From: an uncultured Collinsella sp.
GTDB taxonomy: Bacteria; Actinomycetota; Coriobacteriia; Coriobacteriales; Coriobacteriaceae
Direction of reading: 5' to 3'
Assembly: GCA_902470915.1 (NCBI GenBank)
Contig: CABRIB010000040.1
Span: forward strand, 1-17,243
DNA: 17,243 nt
Position 1 is the stretch's first letter. Each line of letters begins with the position of its first letter. Below are positions 6,867 to 12,682 of this stretch, piece after piece. The position numbers and the translations under genes are program-made. The notes under the pieces were generated by a model. That model was not told the DNA's origin and made no database searches. It saw only the letters and a program-made list of their open reading frames with translations.

Positions 6867-7997
6867 ATGCCCAACAAACCCGTGAAGATCATCATGCTTA
6901 CCGGATACCTCGGTGCCGGCAAGACCACGCTGCTCAACCACATCCTCGCTAACGACGGCGGTATCCGCGCCGCCGTGATCGTCAACGATATCGGCGAGAT
7001 CAACGTCGACGCCAGCCTCATCGCCGACGGCGGCCTTTCCGAGACCGACGACCTCATCCCGCTCACCAACGGCTGCATCTGCTGCACGCTTTCGGACGAC
7101 CTTGCCAACCAGCTGCAGGGCATCGCCGATTCGGGCAACTTCGATTACATCATCATCGAGGCATCGGGCATTTGCGAGCCTATCCCCATCGCCTACACCA
7201 TCTCGAGCTTCTGCGACGAGGCCAAGGTGGGCGGCGAGCCTAAACTTGCGCTCGACAACATCGTGGCCGTGGTCGACTGCGCCCGCATGTACGACGAGTT
7301 CAACGGCGGTCGCGACCTGCTGGCAGAGGATATCGACGAGGACGACATCGAGAGCCTGCTCATCCAGCAGATCGAGTTCTGCTCTACGCTGATCCTCAAC
7401 AAGACCGATACCGTGAGCCCTGAGCAGATCGCCGAACTCAAGGCCATCGTGCGCAGCCTGCAGAAAGACGCCGTGATCGTCGAGGCCCAAAACGGCGAGG
7501 TCCCCATGGAGGAGCTGCTCGATACCGACCGCTTCGACTTTATGCGCGCCTACAACTCCGCCGCCTGGATCGAGGCCATGGAGCATCCCGAGGAGCACGA
7601 CGACCCCGAGGTGCTCGAGTACGACATCGAGACCTTTGTGTACTCGCGCCGCAAGCCGTTTGACCTGCAGAAGTTCACCGATTTTGTTGAGCAGGAGTGG
7701 CCCGACGAGGTCATTCGCGTCAAGGGTCCGCTGTGGCAGACCGGCAATCCGGACATGTGCTACATGTTTGAGCAGGCCGGCCACCAGATGCGCCTGATGG
7801 AGAACGGCCTGTTCGTTGACTCCGCGCCCGAGGGCGAGAAGCAGAAGATCATCAACGAGAACCCCGAGATCATGCAAATTTGGGACGACGAGACGGGCGA
7901 CCGCATGACGAGCCTGTGCATCATCGGCCGTCACATGGACAAGGACGCGCTCATCGCCTCCCTTGATGCCTGCCTGACCGACTGGCACCGCGCCTAG
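6867..7997 (+). CDS. CobW/COG0523-family GTPase (putative metallochaperone)
   Basis: This 376-aa G3E-family P-loop GTPase is predicted to bind a metal, usually zinc, and deliver it to target proteins in the cytosol. Walker A is G13YLGAGKTT. The hallmark CxCC metal site is at C70, C72 and C73 (NGCICC). The switch-like segment reads EASGICEP where relatives commonly have E-T/S-SGLADP, adding another cysteine near the nucleotide site. The guanine-specificity motif is NKTD. The C-terminal CobW_C domain starts at about residue 250 (YDIETFVYSRRKPF). Acidic stretches such as EDIDEDD and EHPEEHDDPE may add metal ligands. It has its own leader (6781-6866), and a strong terminator follows, so it is probably monocistronic. 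No zinc-uptake gene is nearby, so the metal cannot be named. In the leader I see no convincing promoter or Zur-type operator. Confidence 0.92.
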   Translation: MPNKPVKIIMLTGYLGAGKTTLLNHILANDGGIRAAVIVNDIGEINVDASLIADGGLSETDDLIPLTNGCICCTLSDDLANQLQGIADSGNFDYIIIEASGICEPIPIAYTISSFCDEAKVGGEPKLALDNIVAVVDCARMYDEFNGGRDLLAEDIDEDDIESLLIQQIEFCSTLILNKTDTVSPEQIAELKAIVRSLQKDAVIVEAQNGEVPMEELLDTDRFDFMRAYNSAAWIEAMEHPEEHDDPEVLEYDIETFVYSRRKPFDLQKFTDFVEQEWPDEVIRVKGPLWQTGNPDMCYMFEQAGHQMRLMENGLFVDSAPEGEKQKIINENPEIMQIWDDETGDRMTSLCIIGRHMDKDALIASLDACLTDWHRA

Positions 7998-8036
7998 GTT
8001 TATCCAAGCGGGCATTTGTCCGCCTACGTAACCGCC

Positions 8037-8071
8037 AAACCACCACGAAGGTGCCCTTCGTGGTGGTTTTT
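8037..8071 (+). terminator. Intrinsic terminator after the COG0523 gene
   Basis: AAACCACCACGAAGG (8037-8051) pairs perfectly with 8055-8069 across a TGC loop, and a run of five T residues covers 8067-8071. It lies 39 bases after the stop at 7997 and ends 21 bases before the trmL start, so trmL must be transcribed from a promoter overlapping the terminator or by read-through. Confidence 0.92.
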
Positions 8072-8092
8072 CGTTCTGAGCCAAGGAGATTC

Positions 8093-8692
8093 ATGTTCAA
8101 TATCGTGCTGTATGCGCCCGAGATTCCGGCCAATACGGGCAATATCGGCCGTACCTGCGTGGTCACCGGCGCCCGCCTGCATCTGGTGGAGCCGCTGGGC
8201 TTTTCGCTCGACGACAAGACGGTACGTCGCGCCGGTCTGGGCTACTGGCAAAACTTGGACGTGACGACCTATGCCGACTGGGGGGACTTCCTTGCCCGCA
8301 ACGGCCTCTCCCCCGCCGATGAGCGCCTGCATCTGCTGACTAAAAAGGCTCGTCGCACCTATGCGCAAAGCACCTATCGCGACGGCGACTTCTTGGTCTT
8401 TGGCAGCGAGAGCTCGGGCATTCCCGAGCCACTGCTTGCCGCGGCGCCCGAGCGCTGCGAGCGCATCCCGATGTTGCGCGATTGCGACTCGCTTGATAAC
8501 GCCGAGACTTGGGAAGCCCACGAGGTGTCGCTCGGACATACCGAGGACAGCCACGAGGCCATCCTGCAGCAGGATATCTGCGGCAACTTCATCGACCCGG
8601 ACGACTACCGCATTAGCGCCCTCAACCTTTCCAACAGCGCCGCCATCGTCCTCTACGAAGCCCTGCGCCAAACAGGCTTTGCCGGCATGTAA
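8093..8692 (+). CDS. trmL: tRNA (cytidine(34)-2'-O)-methyltransferase TrmL
   Basis: This SPOUT-class SAM-dependent enzyme 2'-O-methylates the wobble base of tRNA-Leu isoacceptors. Motif 1 is P12-A-NTGNIGRTC (14-22), followed by LHLVEPLGF and RAGLGYW. Motif 2 is FGSESSGIPE (103-112) and motif 3 is ALNLSNSAA (176-184), which forms the trefoil knot around SAM. The C-terminus YEALRQTGF is typical. At 199 aa it is longer than the usual 150-165: about 46 residues (129-174), including LQQDICGNFIDPDDY, lie between the IPM strand and the knot. The start at 8093 is set by AAGGAG 4 bases upstream; an earlier in-frame ATG at 8051 lies inside the preceding terminator. Assignment is strong on motifs; exact tRNA specificity is inferred from the family. 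Confidence 0.93.
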   Translation: MFNIVLYAPEIPANTGNIGRTCVVTGARLHLVEPLGFSLDDKTVRRAGLGYWQNLDVTTYADWGDFLARNGLSPADERLHLLTKKARRTYAQSTYRDGDFLVFGSESSGIPEPLLAAAPERCERIPMLRDCDSLDNAETWEAHEVSLGHTEDSHEAILQQDICGNFIDPDDYRISALNLSNSAAIVLYEALRQTGFAGM

Positions 8693-8767
8693 AACCTGCC
8701 ATTAGGGGACGGGGTAGAAATGGTAGACTTTCAAACTCTCTAGTCCTTGACAAAATGGTTTTGACAT

Positions 8768-8804
8768 CAAATGCGGCAAAGGGACAGTCCCTTTGCCGCA
8801 TTTG
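8768..8804. repeat. REP-like palindrome, copy 1
   Basis: This is a perfect inverted repeat with 18-bp arms (8768-8785 and 8787-8804) around a single central A; the left arm core is AAATGCGGCAAAGGGAC. It lies between the convergent trmL and 353-aa genes, 17 bases beyond the stop codon of the latter. It matches copy 2 (12646-12680) at 28 of 35 positions, and six of the seven differences are paired so that base-pairing is kept. It may act as a bidirectional terminator or mRNA 3' stabiliser; no T-run follows. The remainder of the gap 8693-8821 holds two TTGACA hexamers (8747, 8761) and a GGGGACGGGG stretch, with no gene. Confidence 0.85.
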
Positions 8805-8821
8805 GCTGCTGACAATTCACG

Positions 8822-9883
8822 TCAGAATTCAACTTCAAATACAAACGACTGCCGAAGTTCTCGCTTAGCTTGGCTTGTCAGGCTCGAATTCGCCCTTATG
8901 TTCAGCTTGCTGCATGCCTCATCGATAGCCATAGCAAGCGATACGGACATGGTCATGGTCGTCTCGCTTTTCAATTCAACCCGATAACTCTTCGCCTTGT
9001 TTTTATCCTCTCCACCGCATCTCGTTTCGATTAACAAGAGAATGTCAGAGTCATGGGCATACCAATGGAGTTCAGGGCGCTGTGGAACCATGTCTCCCTC
9101 GAATTCCTGTGTAAACAGGATTTTCTTCTCATTTCTCGTTAAATCGCTCAAAGAGCCGTTGATTCGAGCCGAGCCCTTCTTTCCCGCTTTGGCATTTCCC
9201 TTAACCTGGTGGCCTCTCCGAGTTTCCTCGTACTCCGTCACCTCCAACTTGCAGCGCTTCGCGCCAAGCATGAACGCAATCCGTCTCAACTCGGCCATCT
9301 TGTCTTGTTGCATGGTTGCGAAATAGGAGTCTAGATCAACAAAGCGAGACCGATCAAAAGCATCTATGTAATATGTGGAATAAAGAGATGGTTTAGGGTA
9401 GAAAGACAGCTCGCTATCCCCAATTGCTTCGCGGTACAAATTGAAAATCTGCGTGCCCTTAACAGTATCCAACCAACCAATAGCATCCCTACAGACATCG
9501 ATGCCCCGACGCTCATTTCCGTCAACAATTCGAATCATGTTCGGCAAATGGAATGAAGGGCTCTGATAGATCTCTTTGGTTACAGGCCTGTACCTATTGA
9601 GCTGTTGCTGGTATGCCCAATCGTTGACGGCGTCACCAATATCCGCAGCAGCACCTGCTGCACCATCGGCCGCATCAGCAATAGCCGCCAAGGCGTCATC
9701 GACCATCGGAGTTGCAGCACGCATTGCGCCATCGGCAACTTTCTGTACGGTTGCAACCGCGCCCGCCATCGCGCTTCCGGCGCCATCAACCAACCCGGCA
9801 GCGGCCTTACGGATATCAAAACTCTGCTTATGTCGCGACAGCTCCTCCCTTTCGACAACAGCTAGATCGTCTTTATCCTCCAT
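8822..9883 (-). CDS. Uncharacterised 353-aa protein with Ala/Gly-rich N-terminal region
   Basis: I do not recognise a family. After a charged N-terminus, residues about 26-88 are very rich in Ala and Gly with regularly spaced Asp (for example AAIADAADGAAGAAADIGDA). This is an amphipathic or glycine-zipper-like helical stretch rather than a plain transmembrane helix. A mixed alpha/beta region follows (HLPNMIRIVDGNERRGIDVC onward), then a basic Lys/Gly-rich segment (QVKGNAKAGKKGSARINGS) and a C-terminal beta-rich part ending FVFEVEF. There is no signal peptide, so it is probably cytosolic or membrane-associated from inside. AGGAGG 5 bases before the ATG gives a strong start. The gene begins 9 bases after the DUF4230 gene's stop, so the two form one operon and probably work together. 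Composition is more AT-rich than the flanks. Confidence 0.8.
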   Translation of the reverse strand: MEDKDDLAVVEREELSRHKQSFDIRKAAAGLVDGAGSAMAGAVATVQKVADGAMRAATPMVDDALAAIADAADGAAGAAADIGDAVNDWAYQQQLNRYRPVTKEIYQSPSFHLPNMIRIVDGNERRGIDVCRDAIGWLDTVKGTQIFNLYREAIGDSELSFYPKPSLYSTYYIDAFDRSRFVDLDSYFATMQQDKMAELRRIAFMLGAKRCKLEVTEYEETRRGHQVKGNAKAGKKGSARINGSLSDLTRNEKKILFTQEFEGDMVPQRPELHWYAHDSDILLLIETRCGGEDKNKAKSYRVELKSETTMTMSVSLAMAIDEACSKLNIRANSSLTSQAKRELRQSFVFEVEF

Positions 9884-9892
9884 AGTGACCTC

Positions 9893-10564
9893 CTATTTCC
9901 GATAGTCGAAATCAACCGTATATTCATCGCCAAATGCCGAGTTGAACATCGCGCGGATATTTGCTTCGGCGTTCACCCGAGCCTCTTCGAGCAGGTCGCC
10001 ATCCTTGATGGCCTCGCTTTCACTCCGCTCCTTGCACTGCGCTTCAAACGCCGTAACGTCTTTGACCTCAATGGGATTGAGGATGTTGTTGCGCTCCTCG
10101 AGAGCGCCCGATTTCATCATATCCGGCGTGTTTGAGATTACATAAGGCTCATCCATCGTAATGGTCAGCTTCTTCTTGTTTGTATGTATCTCTGCCGTCT
10201 CGAGATTCACGCCCGCCTTAATGGTTCCAACATAGCGATACCAAAAACTGTTTTCTGTAAACGGGATATCAAACCAATCGAAAAACCTCTTGGTATCTGT
10301 CACCTTATCGACAATCGTATAGTTCTGCGATGCAGAAACCATCTCGTTCTGGGAAGCGATGCGTTCAAACACGACCGACGGGGAAAGCGTATTGGGGGTC
10401 GTTTCTTTCGCGCCCGCAGCTTTGCCGTTATTAAAGATGGTAATGAAAAGTACAGCCACAATCACTCCACCAAGCGCCAGGCCCGCAAAGAATACCTTGG
10501 GCTTTGTCAGGATTCTCCCGAGTTTCGCTTTCAGCGCCCCCACGCCTTCCTCTATCTCATCCAT
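9893..10564 (-). CDS. DUF4230 domain membrane protein
   Basis: This 223-aa protein has a basic N-terminal segment (KAKLGRILTKPK), one transmembrane helix at about 24-44 (ending VAVLFITIF) and a DUF4230 domain from about residue 60 (SPSVVFERIASQNEMVSA...). Domain features include WFDIPFTENSFWYRYVGTIKAGVNL, an ITMDEPYVISN segment, and the terminal helix ending in AMFNSAFGDEYTVDFDY. By the positive-inside rule, the N-terminus is inside and the DUF4230 domain outside. The domain's function is not established. The start ATG at 10564 has AAAGGA upstream. It is the first gene of a two-gene operon with the 353-aa protein, and lies downstream of a lipoprotein gene from which it is separated by a terminator. 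AT-richer composition suggests acquisition together with its neighbours. Confidence 0.85.
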   Translation of the reverse strand: MDEIEEGVGALKAKLGRILTKPKVFFAGLALGGVIVAVLFITIFNNGKAAGAKETTPNTLSPSVVFERIASQNEMVSASQNYTIVDKVTDTKRFFDWFDIPFTENSFWYRYVGTIKAGVNLETAEIHTNKKKLTITMDEPYVISNTPDMMKSGALEERNNILNPIEVKDVTAFEAQCKERSESEAIKDGDLLEEARVNAEANIRAMFNSAFGDEYTVDFDYRK

Positions 10565-10723
10565 CCCCTATTCCTTTCAAAATCCCTGTTATTTAAGAAA
10601 CTGCCGTGGGTTATACCTCATGCCTTAATTGTCGTTTTCAGCATGTCTTTAGACGAGGGCAGTTGTTTGCAATCCGATATAATACACATTCGTTCGCGGC
10701 ACTTGTTGTTCAATAATTGGCAT

Positions 10724-10764
10724 AAAACGGGCAGGTCAACCATTCATTGCCGATTAACCCGCCC
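10724..10764 (-). terminator. Intrinsic terminator of the lipoprotein gene
   Basis: Read on the - strand, GGGCGGGTTAA (10754-10764) pairs with TTGACCTGCCC (10729-10739) through 11 pairs, two of them G-T, with a 14-base loop, followed by GTTTTAT. It begins 15 bases after the lipoprotein stop at 10779. The remainder of the gap to 10565 should contain the promoter of the DUF4230 operon; a TATTAT on the - strand near 10680 is a possible -10, without a good -35. Confidence 0.6.
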
Positions 10765-10778
10765 CTTCCGTGCAGAAC

Positions 10779-11594
10779 TTATTTATTTACATCGTAGCTG
10801 GAAACAGATGCGACAACGCGCGCAGCGTCAACATCGGACATTGCCTCGAACTTGACTTTCTCACCCGGCGCCCACGACGAAGTGTCCGCATAGGTCTCCT
10901 CCGCTTTGATGTCATCTGCATCATAGAGAGCAAGTGTCAGGCTGACGTTAGAGAACGATATACCAGAGGTGTTCTCAACTACCGCCGTATACGTATACAG
11001 GCCGTAACCGTCATCCGTTTTTTCGAAATTTGCTCCCTGAATCAAACTGTTGATGGCATCCTCATAGCGGGTCTTCTCTGCTACGGACTTTCCATTCTTA
11101 ATTAAGTCGTTGAAATCATCCTTGTATTTCTCTCCGACTTCCAGCCCGTAATTATCAACAAGCTTTTTGAGCTGCGCAGACCGCTTATCGTAGACCTTAT
11201 TCCACTCTTCGTAATAATCCGAAGACGATTGCGAGTAATCCTCGGTCACTTTAAGCTGGTCATCAAGCAGATTCAGATACGTGATTACGTCCTGTTGCAT
11301 CTTGGAATCCTTAAACCTAGCGTTCTTGAGTTCCTTGTCGTTCTTGATTTCGGCCTCAATAGCTTCCTGGATATTCTCGGTTGAATGAGGATCATCATCG
11401 TTTGCATTAGATTCAATGACGTCGGACCTTCTCCCAAACCCGGCGGCGATAACATTCATCGCCTTATCGTCGACATATTTCGACTTTGCAGCGTTTGCAT
11501 CATTCTGTGAACAGGCCGAGATGAATCCTAGAGAACAGATAAGTAGGACAAGCAAGCCCATCATAGGCTGCTTTTTAGTAGTATTTCGTTTCAC
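10779..11594 (-). CDS. Lipoprotein with C-terminal FxLYD-like domain
   Basis: This 271-aa protein has a basic N-terminus, a hydrophobic stretch at about 13-24 and a lipobox I25-S-A-C28, so it should be lipidated at Cys28 and anchored on the outer face of the membrane. Residues about 60-190 are charged and helical (for example EEWNKVYDKRSAQLKKLVDN), suggesting a coiled-coil-like spacer. About 195-250 resembles an FxLYD/immunoglobulin-like beta domain: VVENTSGISFSNVSLTLALYD, then WAPGEKVKFEA. Such domains are common in surface lipoproteins of unknown function. Start is a GTG (11594) with AAGGGA upstream; the double Met at residues 11-12 is an alternative that keeps the lipobox. Composition is AT-rich like the DUF4230 pair. 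It is followed by its own terminator. The gap 11595-11751 between it and the recombinase holds no gene. Confidence 0.85.
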   Translation of the reverse strand: MKRNTTKKQPMMGLLVLLICSLGFISACSQNDANAAKSKYVDDKAMNVIAAGFGRRSDVIESNANDDDPHSTENIQEAIEAEIKNDKELKNARFKDSKMQQDVITYLNLLDDQLKVTEDYSQSSSDYYEEWNKVYDKRSAQLKKLVDNYGLEVGEKYKDDFNDLIKNGKSVAEKTRYEDAINSLIQGANFEKTDDGYGLYTYTAVVENTSGISFSNVSLTLALYDADDIKAEETYADTSSWAPGEKVKFEAMSDVDAARVVASVSSYDVNK

Positions 11595-11751
11595 GACTAT
11601 TTCCCTTCGATTGACGTTAAGACTTATAGCCCCTCGCCAAAAAGCAGACGAATTGGCAACGCGGTGGCACTATTTGGTTCAAGGGCGTGAACTGGATAAA
11701 CATCGAGGGAAGGAGTGAGCTCTGTACAATAAACTCCCCTCGTCAAAATGT

Positions 11752-12387
11752 CTAGCTAAAGAGGACGGACGGCGAACGGTCAAAACCGGTCGTGTCCGCC
11801 CGCCTCCAACGATCGAATGTCGATGTGCTGACGTTCAGTAGCGTTGCGGCCTCTTGCCTCGTAACCTCACCTCCTTCGAATGATTTGATGACATCGCTAT
11901 AGCTATCCGGGCGTTCGAGCGCCGGCCTTCCAAATCTCACACCCCGCAGACGCGCCGATGCGATACCCTCCGCCTGGCGCTGCTTGATGTTTTCACGCTC
12001 CAGCTGCGCCACGTAGCTCAAGATCTGGAGGACAAGGTCCGCCATGAATGTTCCCGTGATGCCGTCGAGTTGCTCGCGTGTATCGAGCAGAGGCATATCA
12101 AGCACCACGATGGCAGCATGCCTATCCACCGTGATGCGTCGCCATTCATCGAGGACTTCACGATAATTACGACCCAAACGATCGATACTTTTGATCACGA
12201 GAACGTCGCCCTCGCGCAACCTGCGAAGAAGCCGCTGGTACTGAGGACGCTTAAAGTCCTTACCGCTTGCCTTGTCAGCGTAAATCTGGTCCCGTTGAAC
12301 GGGAAACCTTCCCAATGCGTCTAACTGGCGGTCCAAGTTCTGATCCGCAGATGAGACACGCGCATACCCAAAGATTCGATTGTCCAT
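11752..12387 (-). CDS. Serine recombinase (resolvase/invertase family)
   Basis: This 211-aa small serine recombinase has all expected catalytic residues. R10 and nucleophile S12 lie in YARVSSADQN; D69, R70 and R73 lie in SIDRLGRN; a further catalytic segment is QLEREN...QRQAEGI. The N-terminal domain (1-140) performs strand exchange through a phosphoserine link. The C-terminal 60 residues carry FGRPAL and a Hin-like helix-turn-helix (VTRQEAATLLNVSTSTFDRWR) for site binding. It should catalyse resolution or inversion at short sites, which usually lie near the gene. Upstream are a bulged hairpin (12472-12493) and an 80-bp decamer array (12532-12611) that could hold the sites. No transposase gene accompanies it, so it is either a stand-alone invertase or the remnant of a mobile element. 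The ATG at 12387 has AGGGG upstream. Confidence 0.92.
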   Translation of the reverse strand: MDNRIFGYARVSSADQNLDRQLDALGRFPVQRDQIYADKASGKDFKRPQYQRLLRRLREGDVLVIKSIDRLGRNYREVLDEWRRITVDRHAAIVVLDMPLLDTREQLDGITGTFMADLVLQILSYVAQLERENIKQRQAEGIASARLRGVRFGRPALERPDSYSDVIKSFEGGEVTRQEAATLLNVSTSTFDRWRRADTTGFDRSPSVLFS

Positions 12388-12471
12388 AATTGCCCCTATC
12401 GGCCGCCTCCTGGCAGCATCGGCTCAAACGAGAGCCCACTCACTATAGGGCGTGCAAATTCCGCGAATGGG

Positions 12472-12493
12472 CTGAGGCCATTTTGGCCCTCAG
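12472..12493. repeat. Bulged hairpin upstream of the recombinase
   Basis: CTGAGGCCA (12472-12480) pairs with TGGC-CTCAG (12484-12493) with one bulged C at 12488 and a TTT loop. It lies 85 bp upstream of the recombinase start, in a 295-bp gene-free gap (12388-12682) that also holds the decamer array and REP-like copy 2. It could be a recombinase binding or crossover site, or a leader hairpin. Nothing in the sequence proves either. Confidence 0.4.
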
Positions 12494-12531
12494 GCACAAG
12501 CTATTCAAGCGCCGTGCCGACAACGCGCTCG

Positions 12532-12611
12532 CTTTTAACTGTAATTAACTGTTTTTAACCAGAATTAACTGCTTTTAACTGAAATTAACTGCCTTTAACC
12601 AGAATTAACCG
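12532..12611. repeat. 80-bp array of eight 10-bp repeats
   Basis: Eight decamers run without interruption. On the + strand each contains TAACTG, TAACCA or TAACCG at 12536, 12546, 12556, 12566, 12576, 12586, 12596 and 12606. Read on the - strand the consensus is YRGTTAA plus three bases, with alternating AATT and AAAG-type ends, so the array is also four 20-bp dimers. The period is close to one helical turn, so all cores face the same side of DNA. It lies 145-225 bp upstream of the recombinase and 34 bp from REP-like copy 2. It is too short and too regular to be CRISPR and has no spacers. Confidence 0.88.
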
Positions 12612-12645
12612 AAACAGAAAACCGTGATGCCGACAGTCTTTGCCG

Positions 12646-12680
12646 GAATGTGACAAAGGGACAGCCCCTTTGTCACATTC
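12646..12680. repeat. REP-like palindrome, copy 2
   Basis: GAATGTGACAAAGGG (12646-12660) pairs with 12666-12680 over 15 bp, with an ACAGC centre. It begins 2 bases beyond the stop of the UvrA-like gene on the - strand, a typical REP position. It shares 28 of 35 positions with both copy 1 and copy 3. No T-run follows. It may terminate or stabilise the UvrA-like transcript. Confidence 0.85.
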
Positions 12681-12682
12681 GG

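Noticed and set aside
6747..8084. A 445-codon - strand open frame opposite the COG0523 gene.
   Set aside because: It mirrors codon bias of the real gene, has low-complexity Val/Leu/Asp/His composition, and crosses the terminator at 8037-8071.
8747..8766. Two TTGACA hexamers as -35 boxes of a promoter in the trmL downstream gap.
   Set aside because: No -10 hexamer lies 16-18 bp downstream of either, and no + strand gene follows.
11713..12441. Imperfect 11-bp inverted repeat (11713-11723 and 12431-12441, 10 of 11 matching) flanking the recombinase, as possible invertible ends.
   Set aside because: With several hundred bases compared on each side, such a match is expected by chance quite often, and similarity does not extend beyond 11 bp.
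12438..12452. A 15-base match to the distal part of the T7 promoter as found in cloning vectors (ACTCACTATAGGGCG).
   Set aside because: The upstream TAATACG half is absent, flanking bases do not continue as vector, and the site is embedded in ordinary intergenic DNA. Chance similarity is more likely, though read mapping would settle it.
12532..12611. CRISPR array.
   Set aside because: Units are 10 bp and contiguous, without unique spacers, and no cas gene is present.
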